64,000 nt of DNA, from NCBI GenBank assembly GCA_045657945.1, contig JAZOUB010000042.1, forward strand, positions 1 through 64,000. Direction: 5' to 3'. The DNA comes from HGM04593 sp045657945 (GTDB lineage Bacteria > Bacteroidota > Bacteroidia > Bacteroidales > Bacteroidaceae). The notes under the pieces are model-generated. The model searched no databases and was not told the DNA's origin. It was given only the letters and a program-made list of their open reading frames with translations. Shown piece by piece: positions 16,161-25,008 of this stretch. Both the position numbers and the translations under genes were made by a program. The stretch's first letter is position 1; each line of letters starts with the position of its first letter.

Positions 16161-18272
16161 TTATTTTCCGCGCAAGGGAAGAATTTCAAACCCGTCACCC
16201 ACCGGCACAATTTTCACAGCGCCGCTTTTTGATATATCAATTGCATCAATCCCCAGTGCCGCACACTCGCGCTGAATCCTCTCACGGCTATGTTTGTATA
16301 GCGAGGCATCAAGCAGTATGCAACCCGGCGGATAGACCTCAACAAGTTCCTTTATCTCACCAAGGAATCCACGGCACAATATCACGACATCAGTCGGGAC
16401 GGAGTAGAGATTCTCGCGCCACAGGTCATCGGCAACAAGGCGCACTTTCAGCCCGTCATAGGTCACGAGTCCCTCATCGTGCTCGAAACGAGAACAGGAG
16501 AAACAGGTATCGACCCACACTGGTTCATCCAGGCCCTCGCGCTTTATGTAGGGCGACGAGACATATTCATACTCGGCATCCATCTGCGGAACAGTGGACA
16601 CCAACCAATTATCACCGCCATTACAAACGATATGCAACAACGGATTCTTGTTGTTATTGTAGACAATTATACCACCATTGTCGACTGTCGATTCCACTAT
16701 TTTTTGCCCGACAAAGCAAAGCACAAGCGAACAACCTGCAACCATCCATGCCAGCCACCACCTACGGTTAACAAGCGAGTAACAAAAAAGCACAAGCAAC
16801 ACAGCAACACCGGCCGCGCCAAGCAAGCCTATGGGTGGCAATGTCCACGAAGCACCCGGCAAGGATGCAAGAGATGTCACCATGCCGTTCATGACATCAA
16901 CGACAAAAGCCAACGTATCTGCCACCATTTGCTGCAACGGTTGGCAGAACGATGTCGCGAGCAGCAACAACGCTAGCAATATCACGACAAACGCCAAAGG
17001 CACAACAAGGATATTTGTAAGCAACGAATATAAAGGTAGCTCACCGAAATGATACCACACAAATGGCAAAGTACCTACCTGCGCGGCAACGGAGAGTATG
17101 AGCATATTGGCTACATAGCCATAAAGGAACCCATGTTCATCGACTTTCAAAAGACGTTGCATATAAGGAACTAGCAACAGAATAGAGAGCACTGCTGCAA
17201 AAGAGAGCTGAAAACTGACATCGAAAAGCACATGTGGCGAGAAGAGCAGCATCACAATGGCTGCAAACGACAGCGAACTGACAGGGGAACTCTCCTGCTG
17301 CAGGCAACAGCCAATAGACATCAGAGTGAATAGCGTTGCCGAACGCACCACCGACGGTGTAAAGCCCGCAATGGCAGCGAACCCCCAAAGCATGGCAACA
17401 ATTACAACCTCGCGCAACACCACAAATAAGCGTTTACAGCCACGCAACGGCAACAATGTTACAAGAATCAAATAAAAAATTCCCAGATGAAGCCCCGACA
17501 ATGCAAGGACATGGCTTGCACCTGCAGTGGCATAACTCTCTTTGAGTTCACGCGGAAAATCGCGTTTCTCGCCCACCGTCAATGCAGACAGCAATGCGAG
17601 GCTTTCATCCTTGAAACCGTAACGACTGTATATATCCACTACCCTGTCACGCAGTTCAAGCGCACGCATTGGAATTGTCTTGCCACCCTTCTCACGCGTC
17701 CAGCCTTCGCCGCGCAAAAACACGGAGCCTGTTATCCCTTTTACATAGCAATATGTCTCATTGTCAAACTCCGCAGGGTTGCCGGCATTCTTTGGCGCCT
17801 GCAGTTCGCCCTCGAAACGCACCACATCACCAACCGCCAGGGCATCGGCTTCGACAGAGCGTGTTAAATAGAGATACGCTTTGCCACTCTTTCGTGTGCC
17901 GTCTGGTAAAACGGAATCGGCAGCCACCACATTGGCAAGCACCTTGGTTGTTGTTCCGCGATGGTCGGGAGTTTCCAACAATTGTGCCTCATACCGATGT
18001 TTACCACTTGCCCACCCGGGCTTCATCTCCTCGCGTTGCTTACTCTCGACGATAGCACCTGCTGTAAACATGAAGAGGAGCGCACCGACGCCAAACAACC
18101 ATTTGGGTGCGCCGCGCCACATGCCGAACAGAAGCACAAAGAGAGCGACCGATGCCAATGGCAGCAGTTGCGGTATGGAGAGACCCACATACCACGAAAC
18201 AGCCACACCGAACATCATCGGCATGGCCAATTTCATTAACGGATTACCTTTAAAAAACTGATTGCCCGTCAC
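16161..18272 (-). CDS. comEC: ComEC/Rec2 family DNA-uptake channel homologue
   Basis: 703 aa. N-terminal hydrophobic segments, an OB-fold-like DUF4131 region (about 50-200), then the Competence domain with the signature ASHVLALSGLHLGI (about 252-265) and about eight membrane helices to residue 520. Family role: passage of single-stranded DNA across the inner membrane. The C-terminal 170 residues look like a remnant of the metallo-beta-lactamase domain but lack its HxHxDH metal motif. It starts with GTG 6 nt after rpe; an ATG twelve codons later would cut into the first conserved NPLMKL segment. Confidence 0.85.
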   Translation of the reverse strand: MTGNQFFKGNPLMKLAMPMMFGVAVSWYVGLSIPQLLPLASVALFVLLFGMWRGAPKWLFGVGALLFMFTAGAIVESKQREEMKPGWASGKHRYEAQLLETPDHRGTTTKVLANVVAADSVLPDGTRKSGKAYLYLTRSVEADALAVGDVVRFEGELQAPKNAGNPAEFDNETYCYVKGITGSVFLRGEGWTREKGGKTIPMRALELRDRVVDIYSRYGFKDESLALLSALTVGEKRDFPRELKESYATAGASHVLALSGLHLGIFYLILVTLLPLRGCKRLFVVLREVVIVAMLWGFAAIAGFTPSVVRSATLFTLMSIGCCLQQESSPVSSLSFAAIVMLLFSPHVLFDVSFQLSFAAVLSILLLVPYMQRLLKVDEHGFLYGYVANMLILSVAAQVGTLPFVWYHFGELPLYSLLTNILVVPLAFVVILLALLLLATSFCQPLQQMVADTLAFVVDVMNGMVTSLASLPGASWTLPPIGLLGAAGVAVLLVLFCYSLVNRRWWLAWMVAGCSLVLCFVGQKIVESTVDNGGIIVYNNNKNPLLHIVCNGGDNWLVSTVPQMDAEYEYVSSPYIKREGLDEPVWVDTCFSCSRFEHDEGLVTYDGLKVRLVADDLWRENLYSVPTDVVILCRGFLGEIKELVEVYPPGCILLDASLYKHSRERIQRECAALGIDAIDISKSGAVKIVPVGDGFEILPLRGK

Positions 18273-18278
18273 AGTCTA

Positions 18279-18929
18279 TCAGAGAGCACGCAATGCAGAA
18301 ATGACACCATGAGGATCGGCATCCTTGAACACCGCATTACCGGCAACAAGTGCATCGGAACCTGCAGCAGCAAGCAACTTGCCGGTCTCTACATTCACGC
18401 CACCATCGACCTCTATGAGAGCCTTTGAGTCTGTAGAATCAATAAGCTCGCGCAACTCGCGCACCTTGTTCACTGTGTGGGGAATGAATTTCTGACCACC
18501 GAAACCAGGGTTCACGCTCATGAGCAGCACCAGGTCAAGTTCATGGATTATATCCTTGAGCAAGTGTACGGGTGTCGATGGGTTAAGAGTGACACCGGCC
18601 ATCATTCCGGCATCCTTTATCTGTGTAACGGCACGGTGCAGGTGAGTACATGCCTCGTAATGGATATTCATAATCTTTGCACCCAAATCCTTTACAGCAG
18701 GCAGATAGTTCATTGGCTCAACTACCATCAAGTGAACATCGAGCGGTTTCTCGCACAACTCGGCAACATACTTGAGCACAGGAGGACCGAATGAGAGGTT
18801 GGGAACGAACACACCGTCCATGATATCAATGTGCAGCCACTCGCATGCGCTGCTGTTAATCATTTTCAAATCCTCCTGAAGGTTGCCGAAATTCGCCGAC
18901 AACAACGATGGTGATACTATCTGTGCCAT
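18279..18929 (-). CDS. rpe: Ribulose-phosphate 3-epimerase
   Basis: 216 aa TIM barrel. Motifs: SPSLLSANFGNLQEDL, HIDIMDGVFVPNLSFGP (metal and substrate binding), VHLMVVEP, MSVNPGFGGQKF and EVDGGVN near the C-terminus. It interconverts ribulose-5-phosphate and xylulose-5-phosphate in the pentose phosphate pathway. It heads a unit with comEC 6 nt downstream, an arrangement I recall as common in Bacteroides. Confidence 0.96.
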   Translation of the reverse strand: MAQIVSPSLLSANFGNLQEDLKMINSSACEWLHIDIMDGVFVPNLSFGPPVLKYVAELCEKPLDVHLMVVEPMNYLPAVKDLGAKIMNIHYEACTHLHRAVTQIKDAGMMAGVTLNPSTPVHLLKDIIHELDLVLLMSVNPGFGGQKFIPHTVNKVRELRELIDSTDSKALIEVDGGVNVETGKLLAAAGSDALVAGNAVFKDADPHGVISALRAL

Positions 18930-19030
18930 ATAAGAAGTAGTTTAAATTTCTATAAAAAATATTATTTGCATTATACGCAAGAAGTGCTAGGAAATAAATT
19001 TAAAACAGTTTATTACCTTTTTTAATACCG

Positions 19031-19062
19031 CGAAGATAACACAAAGAGCGTGGAAAAACAAA
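19031..19062 (-). promoter_or_regulatory. Promoter of rpe-comEC
   Basis: -33 TTTG (19062-19059), 20-bp spacer, -7 TATCTTCG (19038-19031). Gives a leader of about 95 nt. Confidence 0.65.
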
Positions 19063-19187
19063 ATATCACGAAGAAAACACACCTAAAGTCCGTTTTCATC
19101 TCATTGGCAGTACAACAAGTTGATTTTGTGCCATTTTTTTATTTATTTTGCAGATAGATGCAAGTAAAAAACAAACACAAGCAATAT

Positions 19188-21272
19188 ATGAAGAACGTTC
19201 TATTCTATGCACTGCTGTTTCTTGCAGGCATATCATCAGCTAATGCACAGGAGATTTTCTCAAAGGCATTCAAGAAAGGCACACCTGTACACATATCCAA
19301 CAACCGCGACAAGGCATTTGCCATTAAGGCCGGCGAGGCTGGCAAGGATGCAAAGAGCGGCAAGGCTGCATATACAGCCGATGAGATATGGTACCTTGTT
19401 GGCGATGCTGGAGGATTCATAATGTACAACCATGCATTGGGCGGAAAGCATGCGTTAAAACTCGAGGGCAACGAAAGTGGCGCTGCAGCAATAATGGCAA
19501 GTGTAAAGGAGGCTACTCTGCTCACAATCACAGAGCAAAAGGATGGCAGCTATGCCATTTCGCCAAAGGATGCTACCAGGCAGAGTTTCAATATGTTCGG
19601 CGGTGCAGGCAAGGACATAAAGCTCTATTCAAGTAGCGACAAGGGCGGACATTGGAACTTCAAGCCACTCGACATGAGCCGCACACTTGAGATTGAATAC
19701 AACGCAGACTGCGAAGGTGCGCTTGAGACCAACTACAAGGTTGGTGAGATTGCCATTTCCATCGACGGACAGGCTGGAGCCATTATTGTTGACCGCAACA
19801 ACATCCCCAAGAGCACAGTGTGCTACTTGCCAAAGGACGCAAAAGTAGGCATATCGTGCAAGAAGGCATACCACGGATGGAAGATGAACGTGAACGGCAG
19901 CGAGGAGATTGCCGAGCAGCCGCTGCCCGAGAACGGCATGAAGGTTGCAATCAACATCACAGCCGACAAAGAGAACCGTTACCAATACCTCTACTACTCG
20001 CCCGATGAAAAGGGAGTACCCTACCGCATACCTGCTATTACAACAACAGCCAACGGCTATGTATTCGCAATCAACGACTACCGTCCATGTGGCAACGACA
20101 TAGGCTTTGGCGAAGTTGACCTTGTGATGCGCCACAGCACAAAGGCAGGCAAGGAGTGGGACGGAACATCATGGACCGAGCCTGTGAAGATTGCCGACGG
20201 CGTTGGCAAGGAAGCAGCAGAGACATGGCTTACAGGATTCGGCGACCCTGCGATTGTTGCCGACCGCGAGCGCAACGAGATTCTCGTTATGAGCGTGTGC
20301 GGTAACCGTCTGTGCTGGCACGGCAACTACGGTGCAGGTACCCAGGAGAACCCCGAGAACCCCAACCGCATGGCACGCCTACGCATCATATTCAACGAAG
20401 AGACCGGGAAATGGGAGGCAACAGAACCCGAGGAGGTGACATACGACATTTACCCACTGTTCAAAGACAAGGACGGCAAGGCACATGTAGGCTCAATGTT
20501 CATCGGTGCAGGCCGCATGGCTCAGAGCAGCATGATAAAGGTAGGCGACTACTACCGCATATACTGCGCCGTGTGGGCTGTTGAGACAGGCAGCTACCGT
20601 CACCACAACTACGCGCTCTACTCCGACGACTTCGGAAAGACATGGAACCTTTTGGGCGAACTTGGCAACGACTACAATGACAGCCCTGCCCCCATGGGCA
20701 ACGAACCCAAGTGCGAGGAACTGCCCGATGGCAGCATACTACTGAGCAGCCGCAAGGGTTATGGCCGTTACTTTAATGTATTCCACTACACAAACTTTGA
20801 GAAAGCCGAGGGCTATTGGGACGGTGCTGTTGCAACCGACCAGGTGGGCAATCTGAAGTTCGGTAGCAACGACACCAACGGCGAACCTTTGCGCATTGGC
20901 AACGTACTATTCCAGTCGGTACCGACAGGCAACAACCGCAGTGGTGTATCAATCTTCTACAAGACACTTTCTGACGACCCTGTCACATACACCCCGACCG
21001 AACTTTCAAACGGTTGGAAGAAGATTCAGATAACCGACCGCGAATCGGCCTACTCATCTATGTGCATACTGCCCGACGGCAACATAGGCCTCTACTACGA
21101 AGAAGAGCCGGGTGGCTATTCAATGGTATATGTACCTGTTGAACTGGACAAGACGCTCGACTCTATGACATACGGCGACCTGCCGTTCCGTTGCAATACC
21201 TGCAAGAAAGGCATGGAGGCAAAAAACAGAGTCCTTCTCATTGACGAATTTGAAGAGGAAACAGAAGAATAA
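19188..21272 (+). CDS. Secreted exo-alpha-sialidase
   Basis: 694 aa with a signal peptide (cleavage near ANAQ, residue 21). Residues about 22-160 resemble a trefoil-like carbohydrate-binding domain (EIWYLVGDAGGFIMYNHALGG), followed by a small beta domain to about 265. The catalytic six-bladed propeller has the YRIP arginine (R280), a clear Asp box SDDFGKTW (about 479-486) and the late SAYSSM Tyr segment (Y622). It releases terminal sialic acid from host glycans. Oddities: an acidic tail after an FRCNTCKKG Cys pair, and no nan catabolism or transport genes nearby. The ATG at 19188 starts the signal peptide; an upstream ATG at 19158 adds a charged leader. Confidence 0.85.
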   Translation: MKNVLFYALLFLAGISSANAQEIFSKAFKKGTPVHISNNRDKAFAIKAGEAGKDAKSGKAAYTADEIWYLVGDAGGFIMYNHALGGKHALKLEGNESGAAAIMASVKEATLLTITEQKDGSYAISPKDATRQSFNMFGGAGKDIKLYSSSDKGGHWNFKPLDMSRTLEIEYNADCEGALETNYKVGEIAISIDGQAGAIIVDRNNIPKSTVCYLPKDAKVGISCKKAYHGWKMNVNGSEEIAEQPLPENGMKVAINITADKENRYQYLYYSPDEKGVPYRIPAITTTANGYVFAINDYRPCGNDIGFGEVDLVMRHSTKAGKEWDGTSWTEPVKIADGVGKEAAETWLTGFGDPAIVADRERNEILVMSVCGNRLCWHGNYGAGTQENPENPNRMARLRIIFNEETGKWEATEPEEVTYDIYPLFKDKDGKAHVGSMFIGAGRMAQSSMIKVGDYYRIYCAVWAVETGSYRHHNYALYSDDFGKTWNLLGELGNDYNDSPAPMGNEPKCEELPDGSILLSSRKGYGRYFNVFHYTNFEKAEGYWDGAVATDQVGNLKFGSNDTNGEPLRIGNVLFQSVPTGNNRSGVSIFYKTLSDDPVTYTPTELSNGWKKIQITDRESAYSSMCILPDGNIGLYYEEEPGGYSMVYVPVELDKTLDSMTYGDLPFRCNTCKKGMEAKNRVLLIDEFEEETEE

Positions 21273-21279
21273 ACAATAG

Positions 21280-21314
21280 AGGGTGCCCCATCAATTTTAC
21301 TTTTGGGGCACCCT
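21280..21314. terminator. Terminator hairpin between sialidase and nfo
   Basis: 11-bp perfect stem AGGGTGCCCCA/TGGGGCACCCT (21280-21290, 21304-21314), T-run on the plus side. It also follows the nfo 3' repeat element when read leftward. Confidence 0.75.
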
Positions 21315-21322
21315 TTTATCAT

Positions 21323-21431
21323 TGAGGTTTGAATAAAAAGGGCTATTTTTAGGATTGCGAAGGCTCCAAAAGCGGAGCTTACTTGAAGTAAATAAAGATT
21401 TGGAGACAAAGAGCCTTTTTAGCCAACCTCA
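21323..21431 (-). repeat. Structured 3'-end repeat element, copy A (after nfo)
   Basis: About 109 nt between the nfo stop and the shared terminator. Nested pairings: TGAGGTT/AACCTCA (21323-21329, 21425-21431), AAAAAGG with CCTTTTT, CTCCAAA/TTTGGAG (21364-21370, 21399-21405) and TTACTT/AAGTAA (21379-21384, 21386-21391). The core matches copy B at 41082-41139 with compensating changes. Confidence 0.65.
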
Positions 21432-21436
21432 TTAAA

Positions 21437-22270
21437 TTACTCAAACGAGCGCAACAGCTCAATCTCCTCGGCCCATCGAGCCTCATCAGGAGTCTCAAGA
21501 ATAATGGGGATATTGTCAAAGCGCGGGTCTTTCATGAAGCGTTTGAAGAAATCAATACCAAGCAGACCGATGCCAACACTGTCGTGCCTATCAACACGCG
21601 AGCCAAGCGGTTTCTTTGTATCGTTCAGGTGTATCGCCTTGAGATATTCGAGACCTATCACACGCTCAAGTTCACCGAAAGCTAAATCATAATCGTCCAC
21701 GATGTCATAACCTGCCGAATAGAAATGACAGGTGTCAATGCAGACACCAACACGGCTCTTGTCCTCAACACGGTCAATAATATAACGGATTTCTTCGAGT
21801 TTATTACCCACATTGCTGCCCTGCCCTGCAGTATTCTCTATGACAGCAGTCACACCCTTCGTCTTTGAGAGTGCAAGATTGATATTCGCAGCAATCTCAT
21901 CAAGGCACTGTTCAACCGAAATCTTGTTCAAGTGGCTGCCTGGATGAAAATTAAGCATTGTGAGCCCAAGTTGCTCGCAGCGCTGCATCTCGTCAAGAAA
22001 CGCGGCACGCGACTTCTGCAACGCGTCTTCATCCGGGTTGCCCAAGTTTATGAGGTAGCTGTCATGGGGCAAAATATACTGCGGGGCAAAGCCACCTTTC
22101 TTGCAGTTTTCCTTGAAAAGTTCTATACTTCTTGCCGTTAGCGGAGCTGCCACCCACTGACGCTGGTTCTTTGTAAAGAGCGCAAATGCATTTGCACCAA
22201 CAGCAGCTGCATTAAGCGGTGCATTCTCGACGCCACCACTTGCCGAAACATGAGGACCTATGAATTTCAT
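21437..22270 (-). CDS. nfo: Endonuclease IV (AP endonuclease)
   Basis: 277 aa TIM barrel with three zinc ions. Recognisable: GPHVSASGGVENAP at the start, MLNFHPGSHL, VIENTAGQGSNVG, GVCIDTCHFYSAGYD, HLNDTKKPLGSRVDRHDSVGIG and ILETP at the end, covering the metal ligands. It cuts DNA 5' to abasic sites in base excision repair. The ATG at 22270 is used rather than a TTG two codons earlier. A -7 TATCTTCG lies at 22297-22290. The stop is followed at once by repeat copy A. Confidence 0.96.
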   Translation of the reverse strand: MKFIGPHVSASGGVENAPLNAAAVGANAFALFTKNQRQWVAAPLTARSIELFKENCKKGGFAPQYILPHDSYLINLGNPDEDALQKSRAAFLDEMQRCEQLGLTMLNFHPGSHLNKISVEQCLDEIAANINLALSKTKGVTAVIENTAGQGSNVGNKLEEIRYIIDRVEDKSRVGVCIDTCHFYSAGYDIVDDYDLAFGELERVIGLEYLKAIHLNDTKKPLGSRVDRHDSVGIGLLGIDFFKRFMKDPRFDNIPIILETPDEARWAEEIELLRSFE

Positions 22271-22289
22271 ATACAATAATCCATTTTTG

Positions 22290-22297
22290 CGAAGATA
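22290..22297 (-). promoter_or_regulatory. -7 box of nfo
   Basis: TATCTTCG on the minus strand 20 nt before the ATG. A TTTG at 22317-22314 is only 16 bp away. Confidence 0.45.
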
Positions 22298-22310
22298 GTT
22301 AAAATAATGC

Positions 22311-22347
22311 CGGCAAAGGCCATATTACCAAATTTTAACCCTTGCCG
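22311..22347 (-). terminator. Probable terminator of the phosphate transporter gene
   Basis: Nine-position stem with one mismatch (22311-22319 with 22339-22347), 26 nt after the stop. It overlaps the nfo promoter region. Confidence 0.35.
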
Positions 22348-22372
22348 ACACTATCAATAATCAATATTTGTT

Positions 22373-24679
22373 TCAAAGTTTTGGTTCATCGGCAACAGGA
22401 ACCTGCAAAGCGAAGAACTTGTTACCACCACGCAACAGGTTACGCACCTCACTGAGCAACTCATGACTTTCCTGAATTAGATTCAGATAAACAAAGTCCA
22501 TTCGCAGGCTGCCATTGTTCTTGTGCAGACGCATTGTCTGCTCCTTGCGCAGATTTGCAAGCTGATGCTTCAAAAGCTTTGCTCTTGATGAAACCTCCTC
22601 AGCATTGTCGTAATTGCCGGTTGCAATTATCTCATTGATGTCCTTGAGTACATCATACACACCCTGACAATATGGCGAGAACTCCTCTACATACGCCTTG
22701 GAAAGTGGACTGAAACTATTGTCGGCATGCTCCTTCATTGGTTCTCCAATACGTGTCAATGTATTGAGCATCTGCTGGCAACTGTTAGTACAAAGGTGAT
22801 ACCATGTACTGCGTTCAAACGCAACCTGCTGGTCAATACGCTGCAATCCGCGTGTCTCGGCACGACGCTGTTTCTTCATAAGCGCCTTTTCCTCGACAAT
22901 CTTTATCAATGTACTTCTCAATGGACGTAAAGCATCCTTAGAGAACGACTCGAACATATCCTTATATGCCTCTGCAGAGAAAGACAATGTATGTGTCAAA
23001 GTTTCAGCAGCATGTCCCTTCAAGTTCTCCCACACCTCATCCTGATTTTCGGATTTAAGTATAACAATCATCTTCTCGTCAACCTTCTCTGCAGACTTTT
23101 TCTTGTTGTAACGGACATGACTGCGGATAAGCAGATATATAACCAAAGCAATCATCACATACATTGCCGGAACACCACCATAAATAAGCACGGTAGCAAC
23201 CAAAGCTGCAATAATGAAAGCAGCACCTGCTGTAATAAACCAACCACCGATAACCGAAACGACACCGGTTACACGATACACAGCACTCTCGCGGCCCCAA
23301 GCACGGTCAGCAAGTGAAGAGCCCATGCCCACCATAAATGTAACGTATGTTGTTGAGAGAGGCAATTTCAAAGAAGTACCTAATGCGATAAGCAAACCTG
23401 AAAGCACAAGGTTCACGGATGCACGTACAAGGTCAAATGCAACATCTTCACGCTCCTCGAGCGGAGTGAAACGCTTTGCAATCCAGTTCTTTACGCCAAC
23501 AGGGGTTTTACGAGATACAGTATCGACCATCTTGGTCACAGAACGTACCATATTTCGGGCAATGGATGACGTACCGAACATTTCGCTCTCATCGTTCTGC
23601 TGTTTTGACAAATCTATTGATGTCTGCAGTACCTTGCGTGCCTTCTTACTTGTAAACAAGGCATAGACCATTACAGCACCGGCACCAATGAGGAAGAGGA
23701 CATCTGTCGGACTCGATTCATTAAGGAAGTCCATAGACATATCCAAATCGCCTCCACCATCAACAAACTTTCCGAAAGATTCGTAACCTGCAAGTGTTAC
23801 ACCAATAAAATTCACAAGGTCATTTCCTGCAAAAGCCATCGCAAGAGAGAATGTTCCCATGAGTACAACCACCTTCAGCACATTCACCTTCATCCAATGC
23901 AATACCTGCATCAACAATGTAAGCACCGCAAACGCGCAAAGCAGGAAAGTGAAAGTTTCATTGTAGATAAAACCATGTACATCACTTGGAAGTTTCGCAA
24001 CAATGGCGCTACCCTTCATTCCTTTCACAAGCATGAAGTAAAGGATTGCCGTTGAAGCAAAACCACCATAGAGACCAATCTTACGACCTAAATTCTTTCG
24101 ATAGTGGAAAGTAAAGACTATACGGGAAATCCACTGTACAATAAGACCAAATATGAATGCAATCGCTACCGAAAGGAATATTGAGATAATGATTGTCATG
24201 GCCTTGTCGGTATTCAGCATTTCTCCGGTAAATTCCGAATTTGGAGCAAGCATTGTCGCTATAAATGAGGCACCGAGCAACTCAAAGACCATTGAAACGG
24301 TCGTTGAAGTGGGCAGTCCAAGCGAATTAAAAAGGTCGAGCAGGAAGACATCACTTATAACAACAGCCAGATATATACATATAACCGTCTCAAAGCTAAA
24401 TGCACTTGGATTGAATATTCCATGCCGGGCGACATCCATCATGCCGCTACTGAACGAAGCACCAATAAAAACTCCCACCGCAGCAACAATGAGCACATGT
24501 TTGATTTTTGCGGCCTTGGAACCGACTGCCGAACTCAAGAAGTTTACAGCATCGTTACTCACACCAACCGTAAGGTCAATTATAGCAAGCGTAAACATGA
24601 ATGCTATGACAAAAAAGTAAGACAGTTCCACAGAGCTAAGCTCCGAAACATAAGTAATAATGTCGTTTACGAAATCCAT
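22373..24679 (-). CDS. PiT family inorganic phosphate transporter with PhoU-like tail
   Basis: 768 aa. Two PiT signature halves, GVSNDAVNFLSSAVGSKAA near residue 40 and FAGNDLVNFIGVTLAGY in the middle, with about ten membrane helices to residue 530. The C-terminal 220 residues are helical and PhoU-like (ESFSKDALRPLRSTL...). Imports phosphate coupled to cations. Monocistronic, with its own promoter (24781-24810). The next gene upstream on the same strand is a DcaP-type porin, so a joint nutrient-uptake role is possible but not shown. Confidence 0.88.
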   Translation of the reverse strand: MDFVNDIITYVSELSSVELSYFFVIAFMFTLAIIDLTVGVSNDAVNFLSSAVGSKAAKIKHVLIVAAVGVFIGASFSSGMMDVARHGIFNPSAFSFETVICIYLAVVISDVFLLDLFNSLGLPTSTTVSMVFELLGASFIATMLAPNSEFTGEMLNTDKAMTIIISIFLSVAIAFIFGLIVQWISRIVFTFHYRKNLGRKIGLYGGFASTAILYFMLVKGMKGSAIVAKLPSDVHGFIYNETFTFLLCAFAVLTLLMQVLHWMKVNVLKVVVLMGTFSLAMAFAGNDLVNFIGVTLAGYESFGKFVDGGGDLDMSMDFLNESSPTDVLFLIGAGAVMVYALFTSKKARKVLQTSIDLSKQQNDESEMFGTSSIARNMVRSVTKMVDTVSRKTPVGVKNWIAKRFTPLEEREDVAFDLVRASVNLVLSGLLIALGTSLKLPLSTTYVTFMVGMGSSLADRAWGRESAVYRVTGVVSVIGGWFITAGAAFIIAALVATVLIYGGVPAMYVMIALVIYLLIRSHVRYNKKKSAEKVDEKMIVILKSENQDEVWENLKGHAAETLTHTLSFSAEAYKDMFESFSKDALRPLRSTLIKIVEEKALMKKQRRAETRGLQRIDQQVAFERSTWYHLCTNSCQQMLNTLTRIGEPMKEHADNSFSPLSKAYVEEFSPYCQGVYDVLKDINEIIATGNYDNAEEVSSRAKLLKHQLANLRKEQTMRLHKNNGSLRMDFVYLNLIQESHELLSEVRNLLRGGNKFFALQVPVADEPKL

Positions 24680-24780
24680 ATATTATTGTATAATGTTTTT
24701 CACAATATCCATGACCATAACAGCATGCCCGGTTACCCAAAAACCACACACCCTATTACGGGAATTTTATAATTCTGTTA

Positions 24781-24810
24781 CAAAAATATTCATTATTTTG
24801 ATAAAACAAA
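24781..24810 (-). promoter_or_regulatory. Promoter of the phosphate transporter gene
   Basis: -33 TTTG (24810-24807), 18-bp spacer, -7 TATTTTTG (24788-24781). The leader is about 95 nt. From 24811 to 24959 I see only AT-rich DNA. Confidence 0.6.
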
Positions 24811-24959
24811 ACATTACGATGTAAAAATCAACCGGAGAAATCCATAATAATAGATATACATTTATTAAAGTCAGTTCTATTTGTACATTACAAAATGTCA
24901 TCATTTAAAATTTCACCATGATTACGCGAATGTTAAGAAAATGTTACATAAACATGAGA

Positions 24960-24989
24960 TGCCCCAACTGCCATAGGGCAATCGGGGCA
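24960..24989 (-). terminator. Terminator of the DcaP-type porin gene
   Basis: Nested stem TGCCCC/GGGGCA outside TGCC/GGCA (24960-24989) with symmetric 3-nt internal loops, 20 nt after the stop. T tract weak. Confidence 0.55.
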
Positions 24990-25008
24990 ATAACACATGT
25001 GGCGACAA

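Noticed and set aside
16097..16210. N-terminal extension of the DHH phosphoesterase overlapping comEC
   Set aside because: Cys-rich, not family-like, and a -7 box lies inside it.
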